From Chryseobacterium gleum (GTDB taxonomy: Bacteria > Bacteroidota > Bacteroidia > Flavobacteriales_D > Crocinitomicaceae), in contig CAMCQL010000023.1 of the NCBI GenBank assembly GCA_945877005.1, positions 1-15,030 of the forward strand: DNA of 15,030 nucleotides. The letters are read 5' to 3'. The position numbers and the translations under genes are program-made. The notes beneath the pieces were generated by a model. It saw only the letters and a program-made list of their open reading frames with translations. It was not told where the DNA came from and did not search any database. This document shows positions 13,675-15,030 of this stretch, in pieces (position 1 is the stretch's first letter; each line of letters opens with the position of its first letter).

Positions 13675-15030
13675 ATGAGGCTATTAATTAGTTATTTAAA
13701 GAAATACAAGGCAATGGTAATTGTCGCTCTGTTACTAGCGACCATTAATCAAGTGTTTTCATTAATGGATCCCTTGATTTTTAAACGAATAGTGGATGAA
13801 TATGCGTCGCAACCCCATCGTTTTACGAAGGCGTATTATATTAAAGGTGTCGGAGGATTGATTTTACTTTCAATGGGTGCAGCAATGGTTTCACGTATTG
13901 CTAAAAATTTTCAAGATTATTTTGTAAATGTTATCACCCAAAAATTAGGAGCGCAAATCTATTCTGATGGGTTGAAACATTCGTTGCAATTACCTTATCA
14001 AGTTTTTGAAGATCAAAGAAGCGGCGAAACTTTAGGAAAACTTCAAAAAGTAAGAACAGATGTAGAGAAATTAATCAATTCATTTATTGGAATACTATTC
14101 ACCTCCTTGGTAGGTATCGTTTTTGTGATGATTTATGCAATTAAAATTCATTGGTTAATTGCTCCAGTCTATTTTACCGCAGTACCATTATTAGGTTTCA
14201 TAAGTTCTTTTTTGAGTAAAAAAATAAAAACTATTCAAAAGAAAATTGTCAATGAAACAACTGCACTAGCAGGTTCTACGACTGAGTCATTGCGTAACAT
14301 TGAATTGGTAAAAAGTTTAGGGTTGGCAGATCAGGAAATCAATCGGTTAAATGCTACAACCGTTCGGATTTTAGGGTTAGAATTAAAGAAAGTCAGGTAT
14401 GTTCGAAGCATTAGTTTTGTTCAAGGGACTTTTGTGAATTTGTTGAGAAGTTCGATATTGTTCTTACTTCTTTATCTGATCTTTGCTGATACTTTGACCA
14501 TTGGTGAGCTTTTTTCATTGCAGATTTATTCATTTTTTATTTTTGGTCCACTTCAGGAGTTGGGGAATATTATTAATGTTTACAGAGAGGCTGAAGTATC
14601 GTTAGATAATTTCAAAGAGATTTTGGAAATGCCCGTTGCTGTAAAACCAACTCATCCGATTTCATTAGAAGGTATTCAGAGATTAGCTTTTAATCAAGTT
14701 TCATTTCAGCACCAATCTGCTCGCACTAAGGCATTGGATGGGATTTCTTTTGAAGTAGGACAGGGAGAAACGATTGCGTTTGTAGGTCCATCAGGAGCAG
14801 GTAAAACTTCATTGGTTAAAGTGTTAGTTGGGCTGTATCAACCATTGAGCGGTTCTATTTTATACAATGATATTAATGCTGAAGATGTAGATTTAGATCA
14901 GTTACGATCTCAAATAGGTTTTGTAACTCAGGATACCCAACTCTTTTCGGGTACAATCAAAGAAAATTTATTGTTTGTTGCTCCAAATGCTACTGATCAA
15001 GAATGTTTGAGTGCACTTGAAAAAGCGGCA
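13675..15030 (+). CDS. MsbA-like ABC exporter, fused permease and ATPase (cut by window edge)
   Basis: The first 452 codons of a half-transporter that exports lipids or drugs across the inner membrane as a homo- or heterodimer. About six hydrophobic segments occupy the first 300 residues, beginning right after MRLLISYLKKYK. The nucleotide-binding domain starts around residue 335. Walker A is GPSGAGKT (371-378), and the Q-loop glutamine is Q419 in FVTQDTQLFSGTIKENL. The A-loop aromatic is probably in VSFQHQ near 342-347. The signature LSGGQ, Walker B and H-loop lie beyond the right edge. The ATG at 13675 is the first in frame and gives the usual short cytoplasmic N-terminus. Substrate cannot be inferred; MsbA-type lipid flippase and multidrug exporter are both possible. 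Confidence 0.92.
   Translation, partial: MRLLISYLKKYKAMVIVALLLATINQVFSLMDPLIFKRIVDEYASQPHRFTKAYYIKGVGGLILLSMGAAMVSRIAKNFQDYFVNVITQKLGAQIYSDGLKHSLQLPYQVFEDQRSGETLGKLQKVRTDVEKLINSFIGILFTSLVGIVFVMIYAIKIHWLIAPVYFTAVPLLGFISSFLSKKIKTIQKKIVNETTALAGSTTESLRNIELVKSLGLADQEINRLNATTVRILGLELKKVRYVRSISFVQGTFVNLLRSSILFLLLYLIFADTLTIGELFSLQIYSFFIFGPLQELGNIINVYREAEVSLDNFKEILEMPVAVKPTHPISLEGIQRLAFNQVSFQHQSARTKALDGISFEVGQGETIAFVGPSGAGKTSLVKVLVGLYQPLSGSILYNDINAEDVDLDQLRSQIGFVTQDTQLFSGTIKENLLFVAPNATDQECLSALEKAA

Noticed and set aside
1..15030. CRISPR arrays, insertion sequences, prophage or defence genes
   Set aside because: No regularly spaced repeats, transposase or integrase motifs, terminal inverted repeats or defence-type domains were recognised in any frame.

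Overview
The window is AT-rich chromosomal DNA from a member of the Bacteroidota, most likely Flavobacteriales. The evidence is a gldF-gldG pair (gliding-motility ABC transporter genes typical of this phylum) followed by dnaN. TAnnTTTG-type promoter elements and the lack of strong Shine-Dalgarno sequences fit the same group. The family is an inference; Crocinitomicaceae or a relative is possible, but the sequence alone does not settle it.

Layout. Positions 1-3392 are on the minus strand: a phenylacetyl-CoA epoxidase operon paaA-paaB-paaC-paaD, with the 5' part of recG following 4 nt after paaD and running off the left edge. A 194-bp divergent promoter region (3393-3586) separates it from a long plus-strand series. 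That series holds two tandem paaE-type reductase genes, a short-chain dehydrogenase, a secreted Fib_succ_major-type protein, a DUF1566-like lipoprotein, gldF and gldG. All of them are separated by 22 nt or less, or overlap, so a single transcript is possible. A DUF4340-like membrane-anchored protein follows gldG after 60 nt. After a 184-bp gap come dnaN, a very acidic protein of unknown function, and a PaaI-type thioesterase. After a further 203-bp gap, an MsbA-like ABC exporter begins and is cut by the right edge.

How it works together. PaaA (di-iron catalytic subunit), PaaC (structural partner), PaaB (bridge) and PaaD (probable Fe-S/metal maturation factor) with a PaaE reductase would make the ring-1,2-epoxidase acting on phenylacetyl-CoA. 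PaaI would remove CoA from dead-end intermediates. The ligase, isomerase, ring hydrolase and beta-oxidation genes (paaK, paaG, paaZ, paaJ and others) are not in the window. GldF and GldG are the membrane parts of an ABC transporter whose ATPase, GldA, is not here.

The least ordinary points are the duplicated paaE, its divergence from paaABCD, the shared direct repeat in the divergent promoter, and the apparent co-transcription of aromatic-catabolism, secreted C-type-lectin-fold and gliding genes. I see no clear undescribed system: no CRISPR array, transposon, prophage or tRNA was recognised.
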